DNA of 64,000 nt. It comes from Arthrobacter sp. ES3-54. GTDB taxonomy: Bacteria > Actinomycetota > Actinomycetes > Actinomycetales > Micrococcaceae. The stretch's first letter is position 1. Each line of letters begins with the position of its first letter. This document shows, piece after piece, positions 36,876 through 46,108 of the stretch. The notes below the pieces were generated by a model. It was not told the origin of the DNA. It saw only the letters and a list, made by a program, of their open reading frames with translations, and did not search any database. Where the stretch lies: NCBI RefSeq assembly GCF_029504395.1, contig NZ_JAQFIF010000002.1, positions 496,001-560,000 of the forward strand, read 5' to 3'. A program made the position numbers and the translations under genes.

Positions 36876-37976
36876 GTGAGCAAAACGATGACCAGCACAG
36901 TTGAAACTGTCCCTGCCAGCACCGCGGTGCGGCTCCACGATCCTTCCGTCCGCGGCTTCGCCTCGGACAACTATTCCGGCGTGCACCCGGAGGTTCTCGC
37001 GGCCCTGGCCGCCGCCAACGAAGGCCACCAGGTCTCTTACGGCGAGGACGACTACACCGCGCGCCTGCAGCAGCTGATGGAAGGGCACTTCGGTGAAGGC
37101 ATCGAGTGCTTCCCGGTGTTCAACGGCACCGGCGCCAACGTCCTGTCCCTGCAGTCGCTGCTGCCGCGCTGGGGTGCCGTCATTTGCGCCTCCACCGCCC
37201 ACATCAACATGGACGAGAACGGCGCACCGGAGCGGATCGGCGGCATCAAGCTGCTGCAGGTCCCTACCCATGACGGCAAGCTCACGCCTGCACTGATTGA
37301 CCAGGAAGCCTGGGGCTGGGGCGATGAGCACCGCGCCCAGCCGCTGGCCGTATCCATCACCCAGACCACCGAGCTCGGTACCTGCTACACCCCGGACGAG
37401 GTCCGGGCCATCGCGGAGCATGTTCACGCAAAGGGCATGAAACTGCACATGGACGGCGCCCGGCTGGCCAACGCCGCCGCGCACCTGGGCGTCCCGCTGC
37501 GGGCCTTCACCCGCGACGCCGGCGTGGACATCCTCTCCTTCGGGGGAACCAAGAACGGCCTGCTGTTCGGCGAAGTTGTGGTCGCCTTGAACCCCGAAGC
37601 CGCCCACGGCCTGGTCTACCTGCGCAAGATGAACATGCAGCTGGCGTCCAAGATGCGGTTCATGTCCGCCCAGTTCATTGCCCTCCTCGAGGGTGACCTA
37701 TGGCTGCGGTCGGCCTCGCACGCCAATGCCATGGCCGCCCGGCTGCGCGCCGGCGTCGAGGGCATCCCCGGCGTCGAACTGAGCCAGAAGACCGAGTCCA
37801 ACGGCGTCTTCGCCGTCCTGCCTGCCGGTGTCGCGGACCGGCTGCGCAATTCCTTCCGCTTCTACGACTGGAACGAGGCGGCCCGCGAGGTCCGCTGGAT
37901 GTGTTCCTTCGACACCACCGAGGAAGACGTTGATTCCTTTATTGCGGCCATCAAGCGCGAGCTCGCTGCCGCCTGA
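36876..37976 (+). CDS. Low-specificity L-threonine aldolase / beta-eliminating lyase
   Basis: PLP fold-type I enzyme of 366 residues that cleaves threonine or related beta-hydroxy amino acids to glycine and an aldehyde. The PLP lysine is Lys226 in FGGTKNGLL; other motifs are DNYSGVHPEVL, VFNGTGAN, HINMDENGAPE and HMDGARLANA. Starts at GTG 36876; an ATG at codon 5 is possible. The size slightly exceeds GlyA-type ltaE (about 335). Confidence 0.9.
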   Translation: MSKTMTSTVETVPASTAVRLHDPSVRGFASDNYSGVHPEVLAALAAANEGHQVSYGEDDYTARLQQLMEGHFGEGIECFPVFNGTGANVLSLQSLLPRWGAVICASTAHINMDENGAPERIGGIKLLQVPTHDGKLTPALIDQEAWGWGDEHRAQPLAVSITQTTELGTCYTPDEVRAIAEHVHAKGMKLHMDGARLANAAAHLGVPLRAFTRDAGVDILSFGGTKNGLLFGEVVVALNPEAAHGLVYLRKMNMQLASKMRFMSAQFIALLEGDLWLRSASHANAMAARLRAGVEGIPGVELSQKTESNGVFAVLPAGVADRLRNSFRFYDWNEAAREVRWMCSFDTTEEDVDSFIAAIKRELAAA

Positions 37977-37990
37977 GCCCGGCACGGCTT

Positions 37991-38023
37991 CCCCTGCCCG
38001 GCGGCGAGCCTGCCGAGCAGGGG
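37991..38023 (+). terminator. Hairpin after threonine aldolase gene
   Basis: 7-bp stem cccctgc / gcagggg with further pairing inside (cggc / gccg). Lies 14 bp after the stop codon, without a T run. Confidence 0.55.
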
Positions 38024-38048
38024 CCTGGCCGTTGCATAACCTTCCAAG

Positions 38049-38696
38049 GTGAGCTCCCTCGATCAGGTTCCGGCAGATTTCCTCTTCGCCTTGGGGACCC
38101 TTCGACAGGCACGCTGCCGCAGCGAGCTGCACCTGGACGAAATCCCGGCCCCGTCACGGCTGGCGCCGTTCGCGGTGGCCCTCGGGGCCGAGGTGATCGG
38201 ACCGGGTGAGTCCCCCGCCGGCGGGGCGGTCCACGGCCCGGCCGCCGCTGCATTGGCACGGGCGTCCGGCAGTGACGACGTCGAACTGGCCACCGGCCGC
38301 TTTATTCTGCTCCACGATCCCGACGGCTCTGCCGTGTGGGACGGGGAGTTTCGGATCGTCACCTACATCCGTGCGCAGCTGGAGCCAGAGATGGGCAACG
38401 ACGAACTCCTGGGGTCCGTTGCGTGGACATGGCTGGTCGAGGCGCTGGATAACCATCAGGCCCCGTACCGTTCCGCCGGCGGCACCGCCACCAGGGTGCT
38501 CTCGGAGAGCTTTGGAACACTGTCCGACCGGCCGAATTCAATCGACATTGAGCTCCGGGCCTCTTGGACCCCGGCCACCCCGGACATCACATCCCACCTG
38601 GAGGCGTGGTCGGACATGGTCTGCACCTTCGCGGGACTGCCGCCGTTGCCCGAGGGCGTGACACCCCTTCCCCGGCGCCCGCGCGGACACGCATGA
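38049..38696 (+). CDS. DUF3000 family protein
   Basis: 215 residues from GTG 38049. Matches the conserved actinobacterial DUF3000 layout: N-terminal helix with FLFALGTLRQARCR and ELHLDEIPAPSRLAP, middle GRFILLHDPDG, and a tryptophan-rich core. Function unknown. Typically next to a ribonuclease D-like gene, as here (62 bp downstream), so a link to RNA metabolism is possible. Confidence 0.85.
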   Translation: MSSLDQVPADFLFALGTLRQARCRSELHLDEIPAPSRLAPFAVALGAEVIGPGESPAGGAVHGPAAAALARASGSDDVELATGRFILLHDPDGSAVWDGEFRIVTYIRAQLEPEMGNDELLGSVAWTWLVEALDNHQAPYRSAGGTATRVLSESFGTLSDRPNSIDIELRASWTPATPDITSHLEAWSDMVCTFAGLPPLPEGVTPLPRRPRGHA

Positions 38697-38757
38697 GGCG
38701 CCTGTTCGGCCACGGTCACGGCATTAGGCGCCATGTTGTCGGTAAACTGTAGAGACC

Positions 38758-40116
38758 ATGACCCCTCAGAATCCGGAAATCAGCACGGCCGGCGCCACTC
38801 GCAATACGGCCGAGGCTGCTGACACCACAGCCCACATCACCGTTGAAGGCTTTGACAGCCTGGTCCCTGAAGTGATCGACCTCGACGTTCCCCGCGACGG
38901 CGTGCCGCTGGTCATTGAAACCCAGTCCGGACTCGAACGCTGCGCCGCAGCCCTTGCAGCCGGCCACGGCCCTGCGGGCGTGGACGCGGAGCGGGCCTCA
39001 GGTTTCCGCTACGGCCAGCGCGCCTTCCTGGTCCAGATCCGGCGCGAAGGCTCCGGGACCTGGCTGATCGATCCAGAACCCTTCGGGGACCTGAGCATCA
39101 TCAATGACGCATTGCGCGGCGTCGAATGGATCCTGCACGCCGCCAGCCAGGACCTGCCCTGCTTGTCCGAACTCGGCATGTGGCCGGACAAGCTCTTCGA
39201 CACCGAGCTCGCCGCGCGCCTGGCCGGGCTGCCCCGGGTGGGCCTCGCCGCCGTCATCGAACAGCTCCTGGGCTTCGGCTTGGCGAAGGAACACTCCGCC
39301 GCCGATTGGTCCACCCGCCCCCTGCCGGAACCGTGGCTGCGCTATGCGGCGCTCGACGTCGAAGTCCTCACCGAACTGCGCGAGGAATTGATCGAACTCC
39401 TCGTGGCGGACGAAAAGCTGGAATACGCCGAGCAGGAATTTGCCGCCATCCTCGAGGCAGGACAGGCCCCGCCGCGCGTTGATCCGTGGCGCAAGACGTC
39501 CGGACTTCACCAGATCCGGGACCGCCGCCAACTGGCCGCAGTCCGGGAGTTGTGGCTAGAACGCGATTCCCTGGCCCAGAAGCGCGACGTCGCCCCCGGC
39601 CGGCTGATCCCCGACTCCGCGCTCGTCGCCGCCGCCAAGGCTATGCCCTCCACGGTCCCCCAACTCCTCGGCACCAAGGGCTTCCACGGCCGCGCCGCCC
39701 AACGCGAGGCGCCCCGCTGGCTGCGCTGCATCGGCATGGCCAGGGCACTCGAGGACCTGCCGCCCCTGCACCTGGCCACCAACGCTCCCCCGCCGCCGCG
39801 CGTCTGGGCGGACCGGGACCCGGAGGCAGCCGCCAGACTCGCCACCGCCCGTCCGAAACTCCAGGCCAGGGCCGAGGAACTGAACCTGCCGGTGGAAAAC
39901 CTGCTGACTCCGGACTACCTTCGGCGGGTCGCGTGGCGTCCGCCGGCAGAGCTCAGCGAGGAAGGCGTGGCCGAGGAACTGGCGAACCTCGGGGCGCGCC
40001 AGTGGCAGATCGAAATTACTGCCCCGCTCATTACCCAGGCCTTCCTGCACCCCGCGCCGCTGCCCGCGAAGGAGCCCAAGGCCCCCGCCGAGGCGCCAAC
40101 GGGTTCCACGGTCTAG
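38758..40116 (+). CDS. Ribonuclease D-like 3'-5' exonuclease with HRDC domain
   Basis: 452 residues. DEDD exonuclease motifs: GVDAERASGFRYGQR (Exo I, Asp-x-Glu), WILHAASQDLPCL (Exo II) and YAALDVEVLTELRE (Exo III, Tyr-x-x-x-Asp), so the DEDDy class. The HRDC region follows at about 240-320. Expected to trim structured RNA 3' ends. A TAAACT 10-bp upstream of the ATG suggests a very short leader. Confidence 0.9.
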   Translation: MTPQNPEISTAGATRNTAEAADTTAHITVEGFDSLVPEVIDLDVPRDGVPLVIETQSGLERCAAALAAGHGPAGVDAERASGFRYGQRAFLVQIRREGSGTWLIDPEPFGDLSIINDALRGVEWILHAASQDLPCLSELGMWPDKLFDTELAARLAGLPRVGLAAVIEQLLGFGLAKEHSAADWSTRPLPEPWLRYAALDVEVLTELREELIELLVADEKLEYAEQEFAAILEAGQAPPRVDPWRKTSGLHQIRDRRQLAAVRELWLERDSLAQKRDVAPGRLIPDSALVAAAKAMPSTVPQLLGTKGFHGRAAQREAPRWLRCIGMARALEDLPPLHLATNAPPPPRVWADRDPEAAARLATARPKLQARAEELNLPVENLLTPDYLRRVAWRPPAELSEEGVAEELANLGARQWQIEITAPLITQAFLHPAPLPAKEPKAPAEAPTGSTV

Positions 40117-40155
40117 CAGGTCTCTCCCGGGCCTCCCCTCTCCTCCTTGCCAGCT

Positions 40156-40175
40156 ATGTTACTGGCGAGTAACAT
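40156..40175. promoter_or_regulatory. Operator-like palindrome before fadAB
   Basis: 8-bp perfect arms atgttact / agtaacat around ggcg, about 90 bp upstream of the fadA start. Resembles TetR-family sites that control fatty-acid degradation genes. Confidence 0.6.
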
Positions 40176-40263
40176 TATTCGTGATGTCGTTCGGATCCCA
40201 CCTGCCTGTGGCAAGCCCTGCCACTGCCGGTTCCGGCAACCATGTCTCAATGAGGAGAAGCAC

Positions 40264-41628
40264 GTGAGCCCAGCCCACAGCACCAGCAGCGCGAGTCCCC
40301 GCACCGCGGGGCCCCGCGCCGTCCGCGACGTCGTCTTTGTCGACGGCGTCCGCACCCCCTTCGGCCGCGCGGGCGAAAAAGGCATCTACGCCGGCACCCG
40401 CGCCGACGACCTCGTGGTCAAGTGCATCCGCGAACTGATGCGCCGCAATCCCTCGCTTCCTGCCGACCGGATCGACGAGGTCGCGATCGCTGCCACCACC
40501 CAGACCGGCGACCAGGGCCTGACGATCGGCCGCACCGCCGCGCTCCTGGCCGGACTCCCCCGGACCGTGCCCGGCTTCGCGATCGACCGCATGTGCGCCG
40601 GCGCCATGACCGCTGTGACCACGACGGCGAGCGGCATCGGCTTCGGTGCATACGACGTCGTGATCGCCGGCGGCGTGGAACACATGGGGAACCACCCGAT
40701 GGGCGGCGGCGCAGACCCCAACCCGCGCTTCATGTCCGAACGGATCGTGGACCCTGCCGCCCTCAACATGGGCAACACGGCCGAGAACCTGCACGACCGC
40801 TTCCCGGCCATCACCAAGGATCGCACCGACGCCTACGCCGTCGCCTCGCAGGACAAGCTCGCCGCCGCCTACGCCAACGGCCAGATCCAGCCCGACCTCG
40901 TCCCCGTCGCCACAATGAAGCCGGGCCAGGGCTGGACCGTCAACACCGTGGACGAACCCCCGCGCCCCGGAACCTCACTCGGGGACCTGGCCGCCCTCAA
41001 GACCCCGTTCCGCGCCCACGGCCGGGTCACGGCGGGCAACGCCGCCGGCCTGAACGATGGCGCAACGGCCGCCCTGCTGGCCTCCGCCGAGGCCGCCGAG
41101 GAACTCGGACTGCCGGTCAGGATGCGCCTGGTCTCCTACGCCTTTGCCGGCGTGGAGCCCGAGGTCATGGGCATCGGCCCGCTCCCGGCGACCGAGAAGG
41201 CCCTGAAGAACGCCGGACTCGGCATCGGGGACATCGGCCTCTTCGAAATCAACGAGGCCTTCGCCGTCCAGGTCCTCAGCTTCCTTGACCACTTCGGGAT
41301 CGCCGACGACGACCCGCGCGTCAACCGCTACGGCGGCGCGATCGCCGTCGGGCACCCCCTGGCGTCCTCGGGGGTCCGGCTGATGAACCAGCTGGCCCGG
41401 CAGTTCGAGGAGGACCCCTCGGCCCGTTTCGGCATGACCACGATGTGCATCGGCCTGGGCATGGGGGCCACCGTAATCTGGGAGAACCCGCATCACGCGG
41501 GCTACGGCACCGAAACACCCACAGAAGCACCCGGCACAGAAGCACCCGGCACTGAAACACACGGCACCGAAACACACGGCACCGACGCCCGCCAGACCAC
41601 GACCACCGAGACTGGAGCAACAGCATGA
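40264..41628 (+). CDS. fadA: Acetyl-CoA acyltransferase (thiolase)
   Basis: Last step of beta-oxidation, cleaving 3-ketoacyl-CoA. GTG 40264 with GAGGAG upstream; 454 residues. Catalytic Cys111 in DRMCAGAMT, His in GHPLASSG, and the second Cys in TTMCIGLGMG are present, with NEAFAVQ. The C-terminal 40 residues are a Thr/Glu/Pro/His tail with TE-x-x-GTE repeats absent from typical thiolases. The stop overlaps fadB by 4 bp. Confidence 0.95.
   Translation: MSPAHSTSSASPRTAGPRAVRDVVFVDGVRTPFGRAGEKGIYAGTRADDLVVKCIRELMRRNPSLPADRIDEVAIAATTQTGDQGLTIGRTAALLAGLPRTVPGFAIDRMCAGAMTAVTTTASGIGFGAYDVVIAGGVEHMGNHPMGGGADPNPRFMSERIVDPAALNMGNTAENLHDRFPAITKDRTDAYAVASQDKLAAAYANGQIQPDLVPVATMKPGQGWTVNTVDEPPRPGTSLGDLAALKTPFRAHGRVTAGNAAGLNDGATAALLASAEAAEELGLPVRMRLVSYAFAGVEPEVMGIGPLPATEKALKNAGLGIGDIGLFEINEAFAVQVLSFLDHFGIADDDPRVNRYGGAIAVGHPLASSGVRLMNQLARQFEEDPSARFGMTTMCIGLGMGATVIWENPHHAGYGTETPTEAPGTEAPGTETHGTETHGTDARQTTTTETGATA
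41506..41577 (+). repeat. 15-bp repeats encoding the FadA tail
   Basis: Units ggcaccgaaacaccc, ggcacagaagcaccc, ggcactgaaacacac and ggcaccgaaacacac at 41506, 41533, 41548 and 41563, with one shortened 12-bp unit between the first two. Confidence 0.85.
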
Positions 41629-43802
41629 GCGCCGCTGATTTCCGCAAGCTTGCCGATCTCTTCCCGAACGAGACGGTCACCCACTCCTATGTACAGGACA
41701 TCGAGCTGCCGGCCGTCGACGGCAAAAGCCCCGGCACCTTCGCACTGGTCACCCTCGACAACGGCCTGGACCACTCCAAGCCCACCACGCTCGGACCCAA
41801 CACCCTGATCGAGCTCGGCACTGTCCTGGAAGGGCTGAAGGAACGCGCCGCCCGCGGCGAGATTGCCGGCGTCGGCGTCACCGGCAAGCCGTACTTCCTC
41901 GTGGCCGGTGCCGACCTGTCCACGGTCAAGTCGGTCAGCGGACGCGAGCAGGGGCTGTGGATGGCCCAGCTCGGCCACGACGTCTACTCCACCCTGGCCA
42001 ACCTGGGTGTGCCCAGCTTCGCGTTCATCAACGGCCTGGCCCTGGGCGGCGGCCTGGAGATCGCGCTGCAGTCCACTTACCGTACGGTCTCCACCGGCGC
42101 CGGCGCGCTGGCCCTTCCCGAGGCCTTCATCGGGCTTATCCCGGGCTGGGGCGGGGTCTACATCCTGCCGCGGCTGATCGGGCCGGAGAACGCCCTCAAG
42201 GTCATGATCGAAAACCCGCTGACCAACAACCGCACCCTCACCGGGCCGCAGGCCTACGAACTCGGCATGGCGGACGCGATGTTTGAGCCGGCCGACTTTG
42301 TGGAACAGTCCCTGGCGTGGGCCGCGAAGGTCATTGCCGGCGCCGTGGCGCCGGAGCGGGCGAACGCCGTGGATCCGTCCGCTCCGGAGGTCGCCGCACG
42401 CTGGGCGGCCGCCGTCGCCAAGGGCCGGGAGTTTGTGGAGGCCAAGACCTCCAACGCCTCGCCGGCACCGGCCAAGGTCCTCGAAGTCATGGACGCCAAC
42501 CGCACCCTGACCCAGGCGCAATCCGCCGAGCTCGAATGCGAGACGCTGGCTGACCTCATGCAGACCGACGAGTTCCGCTCCACCGTCTACGCCTTCCTGG
42601 ACCTCGTGCAGCGGCGCGCCAAGCGTCCCGCCGGCGCCCCGGACCGCAAGCTCGCCCGCCCGGTGACGAAGATCGGCGTCGTGGGCGCCGGGCTGATGGC
42701 GAGCCAACTGGCCCTGCTCTTCGCCCGCCAACTCCAGGTTCCGGTGGTGCTGACGGACATTGACCATGCCCGCGTGGACAAGGGTGTGGGCTACGTCCAC
42801 GCCGAGGTAGACAAGCTCCTGGCCAAGGGGCGGATCAGCCCCGACGCCGCCAACCGCACCCGCGCGCTCGTCACGGGATCTGTTGCCAAGGAGGCCTTCG
42901 CCGACGCCGACTTCGTCATCGAGGCGGTCTTCGAGGAACTCAACGTCAAGAAGCAGGTCTTCAAGGAAGTCGAGGCCATTGTCTCGGCAGAGTGCATCCT
43001 CGCGACCAACACCTCTTCGCTGTCCGTTACGGCGATGGCGGAGGACCTGGAGCACCCGGAGCGCCTGGTCGGCTTCCACTTCTTCAACCCGGTGGCCGTG
43101 ATGCCGCTGCTGGAGATCGTGCGCGCGCCGAAGACCGACGACTCCGTGCTGGCCACCGCGTTCGAGCTCGCCAAGGGGCTCAAGAAGTCTGCCGTGCTGG
43201 TCAAGGACGCCCCGGCGTTCGTGGTCAACCGCGTCCTGCTGCGCCTCATGGGTGAAGTCACCGCGGCCTTCGACGAGGGCACGCCCGCCGACGTGGCGGA
43301 TAACGCGCTGCGACCGATGGGCCTGCCCATGACCCCCTTCGTGCTCGGTGCCATGGTGGGCCTGCCCGTGGCCCAGCACGTCCAGGAATCGCTGCACGCG
43401 GCGTTCGGGGACCGCTTCAAGGTCTCGAAGAACCTGCAGGCGCTGATCGACAACGGAGTGACGTCCATCTGGGCCGCGCAAAATGGGACACCGACGCCAA
43501 GCCCGGACGGCAAGCCATTTGTCCCGGCCGAAACCCTGGCGCTGATGTCCTTCGGCAGCACACCGTCCACCGGCGAGGAGGTGCTGCGCCGGACGCAGGA
43601 CGCGCTGGCGGAGGAAATCGGTCTCATGCTCGAGGAGGGCGTTGTAGCCGGCCCCGAGGACATCGACCTCTGCATGATCCTCGGCGCGGGCTGGCCGATG
43701 TTCCTGGGCGGCATTACCCCGTACCTGGACCGGGTAGGCGCCTCGGAGCGGGTCAACGGGAAGAAATTCCTGGCACCAGGCGTGGCGTCCGAACCGGCCT
43801 AA
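41625..43802 (+). CDS. fadB: Fatty acid oxidation multifunctional protein: enoyl-CoA hydratase / 3-hydroxyacyl-CoA dehydrogenase
   Basis: 725 residues. The N-terminal crotonase domain (about 1-300) has the oxyanion segments KPYFLVAGADLS and INGLALGGGLE. The dehydrogenase domain begins VGVVGAG-like IGVVGAGLMASQLALL near 348, with catalytic His in GFHFFNPVAVMP and PAFVVNRVL. Probably forms a complex with FadA. The start overlaps fadA by 4 bp. Confidence 0.95.
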   Translation: MSAADFRKLADLFPNETVTHSYVQDIELPAVDGKSPGTFALVTLDNGLDHSKPTTLGPNTLIELGTVLEGLKERAARGEIAGVGVTGKPYFLVAGADLSTVKSVSGREQGLWMAQLGHDVYSTLANLGVPSFAFINGLALGGGLEIALQSTYRTVSTGAGALALPEAFIGLIPGWGGVYILPRLIGPENALKVMIENPLTNNRTLTGPQAYELGMADAMFEPADFVEQSLAWAAKVIAGAVAPERANAVDPSAPEVAARWAAAVAKGREFVEAKTSNASPAPAKVLEVMDANRTLTQAQSAELECETLADLMQTDEFRSTVYAFLDLVQRRAKRPAGAPDRKLARPVTKIGVVGAGLMASQLALLFARQLQVPVVLTDIDHARVDKGVGYVHAEVDKLLAKGRISPDAANRTRALVTGSVAKEAFADADFVIEAVFEELNVKKQVFKEVEAIVSAECILATNTSSLSVTAMAEDLEHPERLVGFHFFNPVAVMPLLEIVRAPKTDDSVLATAFELAKGLKKSAVLVKDAPAFVVNRVLLRLMGEVTAAFDEGTPADVADNALRPMGLPMTPFVLGAMVGLPVAQHVQESLHAAFGDRFKVSKNLQALIDNGVTSIWAAQNGTPTPSPDGKPFVPAETLALMSFGSTPSTGEEVLRRTQDALAEEIGLMLEEGVVAGPEDIDLCMILGAGWPMFLGGITPYLDRVGASERVNGKKFLAPGVASEPA

Positions 43803-43860
43803 ATCGTGCCTGCGGCCTCTCGCCGGCCCGCACAGGCGGAGGCCCGCCTACCGGCCCTGT

Positions 43861-43898
43861 GGCGCCGCCGCCTGGACCTTGGTCCAGGCGGCGGCGCC
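43861..43898 (+). terminator. Terminator-like hairpin of fadAB operon
   Basis: 18-bp perfect stem (ggcgccgccgcctggacc and its complement) around a TT apex, 58 bp after the fadB stop. Very stable; a short T-rich stretch (gctttcgtt) follows. Confidence 0.8.
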
Positions 43899-43908
43899 GC
43901 TTTCGTTG

Positions 43909-44013
43909 GTGCCGCGCGTGTTCAAGCCGCGCGTGCCTGTGCCGCGCGTTCTCGTGCCGCCTGATTGTGCCGCGCGTGTTCAGGGCGCGTTCTCGTGCCG
44001 CCTGATTGTGCCG
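43909..44013. repeat. Imperfect 41-bp tandem repeat after fadAB terminator
   Basis: A 29-nt block beginning gcgcgttctcgtgccgcctg is exact at 43944 and 43985. The flanking piece gtgccgcgcgtgttca also appears twice, at 43909 and 43967. Non-coding, between convergent fadB and the TetR gene. Confidence 0.8.
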
Positions 44014-44034
44014 TGTGTCAGTCAGGCACGGCGA

Positions 44035-44688
44035 TCACTTTCCGGGCGCCAGCGCCGCCTCGAGGACCACCCGCTGCAGCCACGCGAGGTAGCGCTGCGG
44101 CGTCCACCCGGCCTGCACCACGAGGTGCTCATATTGGTGCGGGGAAGTCAGGAGCCACAGCGTCAGGGCCACCTCTTCCAGCGGAACATCCGATCGCAGC
44201 CCGCCGCGCTGCTGCAGCAATCCGGCGACCTTCAGGAAGTCCGTCCGGATACGCTCCTGCAAGTCGGCATGCGCCGAGGCGATCTCAGGGTCGCCTTGCG
44301 CCGCTGCCGCCATGGCCTGCCACAACCGCCCAATCCTGCCGTTGAGTTCCGCCGCGAAGGAGGCCAGGCCAAGCAGTCCGGCCCGGGCGTCCTCCTGGGC
44401 CAGCACGGCTTGTGCCTCCGGCACTTCAAGGATGGACCGCCCGCCTTCCTCACCGGCTGACGCTGTTTCCAGGGCAGCCAGCAGCAGCCGCTTCTTGGGC
44501 CCGTGGGCCTGGACCGTTTCAACGGACACACCGGCGTCGGCCGCGATGGCACTGAGTGTCGTGCCTGTGAAGCCCTTCGCCGCAAAGCAGCGGCCGGCCG
44601 ACTCGAGCACGCGTTGGCGCGTGGCGTAGGCCTGCTCTTCGCGCAATGCGGACCGGTAGCGCCTCGGGCGGGAAGTTTCCATTGCCAT
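44035..44688 (-). CDS. TetR/AcrR family transcriptional regulator
   Basis: From ATG 44688 (MAMETSRPRR), 217 residues; an ATG two codons later is equally possible. N-terminal HTH: VLESAGRCFAAKGFTGTTLS and IAADAGVSVETVQAHG-like helix 3 region. The C-terminal helical ligand domain (about 80-215) is not assignable. Divergent from the glycosyltransferase, with a symmetric site between them, so it probably regulates itself and that gene. Confidence 0.9.
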   Translation of the reverse strand: MAMETSRPRRYRSALREEQAYATRQRVLESAGRCFAAKGFTGTTLSAIAADAGVSVETVQAHGPKKRLLLAALETASAGEEGGRSILEVPEAQAVLAQEDARAGLLGLASFAAELNGRIGRLWQAMAAAAQGDPEIASAHADLQERIRTDFLKVAGLLQQRGGLRSDVPLEEVALTLWLLTSPHQYEHLVVQAGWTPQRYLAWLQRVVLEAALAPGK

Positions 44689-44694
44689 ATTGAC

Positions 44695-44709
44695 TACTGT
44701 CTCACAGTA
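44695..44709. promoter_or_regulatory. Operator-like inverted repeat between tetR-type gene and glycosyltransferase
   Basis: Perfect 6-bp arms tactgt / acagta with a ctc spacer, immediately upstream of the regulator start and 42 bp from the divergent gene. Confidence 0.65.
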
Positions 44710-44750
44710 ATGAAAACTGATGCAACGCACTCATCCAATAAGGAGACACA

Positions 44751-46091
44751 ATGGCATCGGTACTCGTCTGCTCCAGCCCTTTGGTCGGCCATGTCACACC
44801 GATGCTTGCGGTCGCCGCCGGCCTCGTTGAACACGGGCACGATGTCCGATTCCTCACCGGCAAGCGCTTCGAACGCCAGGTGTCCCGGACCGGCGCCTCG
44901 TTCATCCCACTGCCCCCGGAAGCAGATTTCGATGACACCAGCCTGGATGCCGCCTTCCCGGGCCGCGTTGGCCTGAAGGGGCCAAAGGGGATCCGCTTCG
45001 ATATCCAAGAGATCTTCATGCGCCCGGGGAAGGCCCAATACGAGGCGATCCTGGCGGCATCGGCGGAACGCCGCGTCGATGCCGTCCTGGCCGAATCATT
45101 GTTCATGGGTGCCGCGCTGCTGCTGGCCGGGCCGGCCGGCGACCGCCCGGCGGTCATCAACTGCGGAATTGTTCCGCTCAGCCTCGCCAGCCGGGACACC
45201 GCCCCGTACGGGCTGGGCATCGGGCCGATGCCGGGGTTGCCCGGCCGGGTGCGGAATTGGGCCATGCAGGCCCTGACCGAAAAAGTGGTCTTCGGGCCGG
45301 TGCAGAAGTACGCCGATGCCGTCTCCCGGGATGTCACCGGTTCCCCCTTCCCGACCTTCTTCATGGAGTGGCCGCGCGCCGCGGACCATATCGCCCAGTT
45401 CACCGTTGCGGACTTTGAATACCCGCGCTCCGACCTCCCGGGGACGGTCCACTTTGTGGGCCCGGTGTCCCAGGGCGGGAAGAGCACCAGAGACGCGACG
45501 GGCAGTGCCGGCGGGACGCCAGAGGCCGAGCTTCCGGCGTGGTGGGCCGACCTCGACGCCGGCCGGCCCGTTGTCCATGTCACCCAAGGCACCGTGGCCA
45601 ACAGAGATTTTGATGACCTGGTCCGCCCCACCATCGAAGGCCTGGCGCAGGACGACGTCCTGGTGGTGGTCACCACCGGCGGCCGCCCGGTGGACGCGCT
45701 CTCCGGCCCGCTGCCCGAGAACGTCCGCGTCGCCTCCTACCTGCCGTACGACGAGCTGCTCCCCAAGACCGACGTCCTGGTTAGCAACGGCGGATACGGC
45801 GGGGTGCAGTTCGCGCTGCGCCACGGCGTGCCGCTCGTCGTAGCTGGCCAGACAGAGGAGAAGGCCGAAGTGTCCGCCCGCGTGGCCTGGTCCGGCACCG
45901 GTATCAACCTCCGTACCAACCGGGCCACGCCAGAGGCCGTCGCCAAGGCTGTCCGCACCGTCCTGTCCAACAGCTCCTACCGGGAAGCAAGCGGCCGGAT
46001 CGGCACCGCGATACGCGCCTCCCGCGGCGTCGATGAGCTGGCGGACCTTGTGGCGGGCGTGTGCAGCGATCGCTCCCTCGAGCGGGAGTAG
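44751..46091 (+). CDS. GT1-family glycosyltransferase (macrolide-type)
   Basis: 446 residues with the GT-B fold of UDP-glycosyltransferases. The N-terminal SSPLVGHVTPMLAVA is the acceptor-side loop; the C-terminal donor motif VSNGGYGGVQFALRHGVP has Asn in place of the usual His-Gly-Gly, and TEEKAEVSARV follows. GGRPVDALSG precedes. Such enzymes glycosylate small hydrophobic molecules, often for detoxification, which fits control by the adjacent TetR regulator. Acceptor unknown. Confidence 0.88.
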   Translation: MASVLVCSSPLVGHVTPMLAVAAGLVEHGHDVRFLTGKRFERQVSRTGASFIPLPPEADFDDTSLDAAFPGRVGLKGPKGIRFDIQEIFMRPGKAQYEAILAASAERRVDAVLAESLFMGAALLLAGPAGDRPAVINCGIVPLSLASRDTAPYGLGIGPMPGLPGRVRNWAMQALTEKVVFGPVQKYADAVSRDVTGSPFPTFFMEWPRAADHIAQFTVADFEYPRSDLPGTVHFVGPVSQGGKSTRDATGSAGGTPEAELPAWWADLDAGRPVVHVTQGTVANRDFDDLVRPTIEGLAQDDVLVVVTTGGRPVDALSGPLPENVRVASYLPYDELLPKTDVLVSNGGYGGVQFALRHGVPLVVAGQTEEKAEVSARVAWSGTGINLRTNRATPEAVAKAVRTVLSNSSYREASGRIGTAIRASRGVDELADLVAGVCSDRSLERE

Positions 46092-46108
46092 CGGAAACCC
46101 CGCCGGAG

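Noticed and set aside
41502..43481. 659-codon minus-strand frame
   Set aside because: Antisense to fadA/fadB, whose catalytic motifs are complete; composition typical of a shadow.
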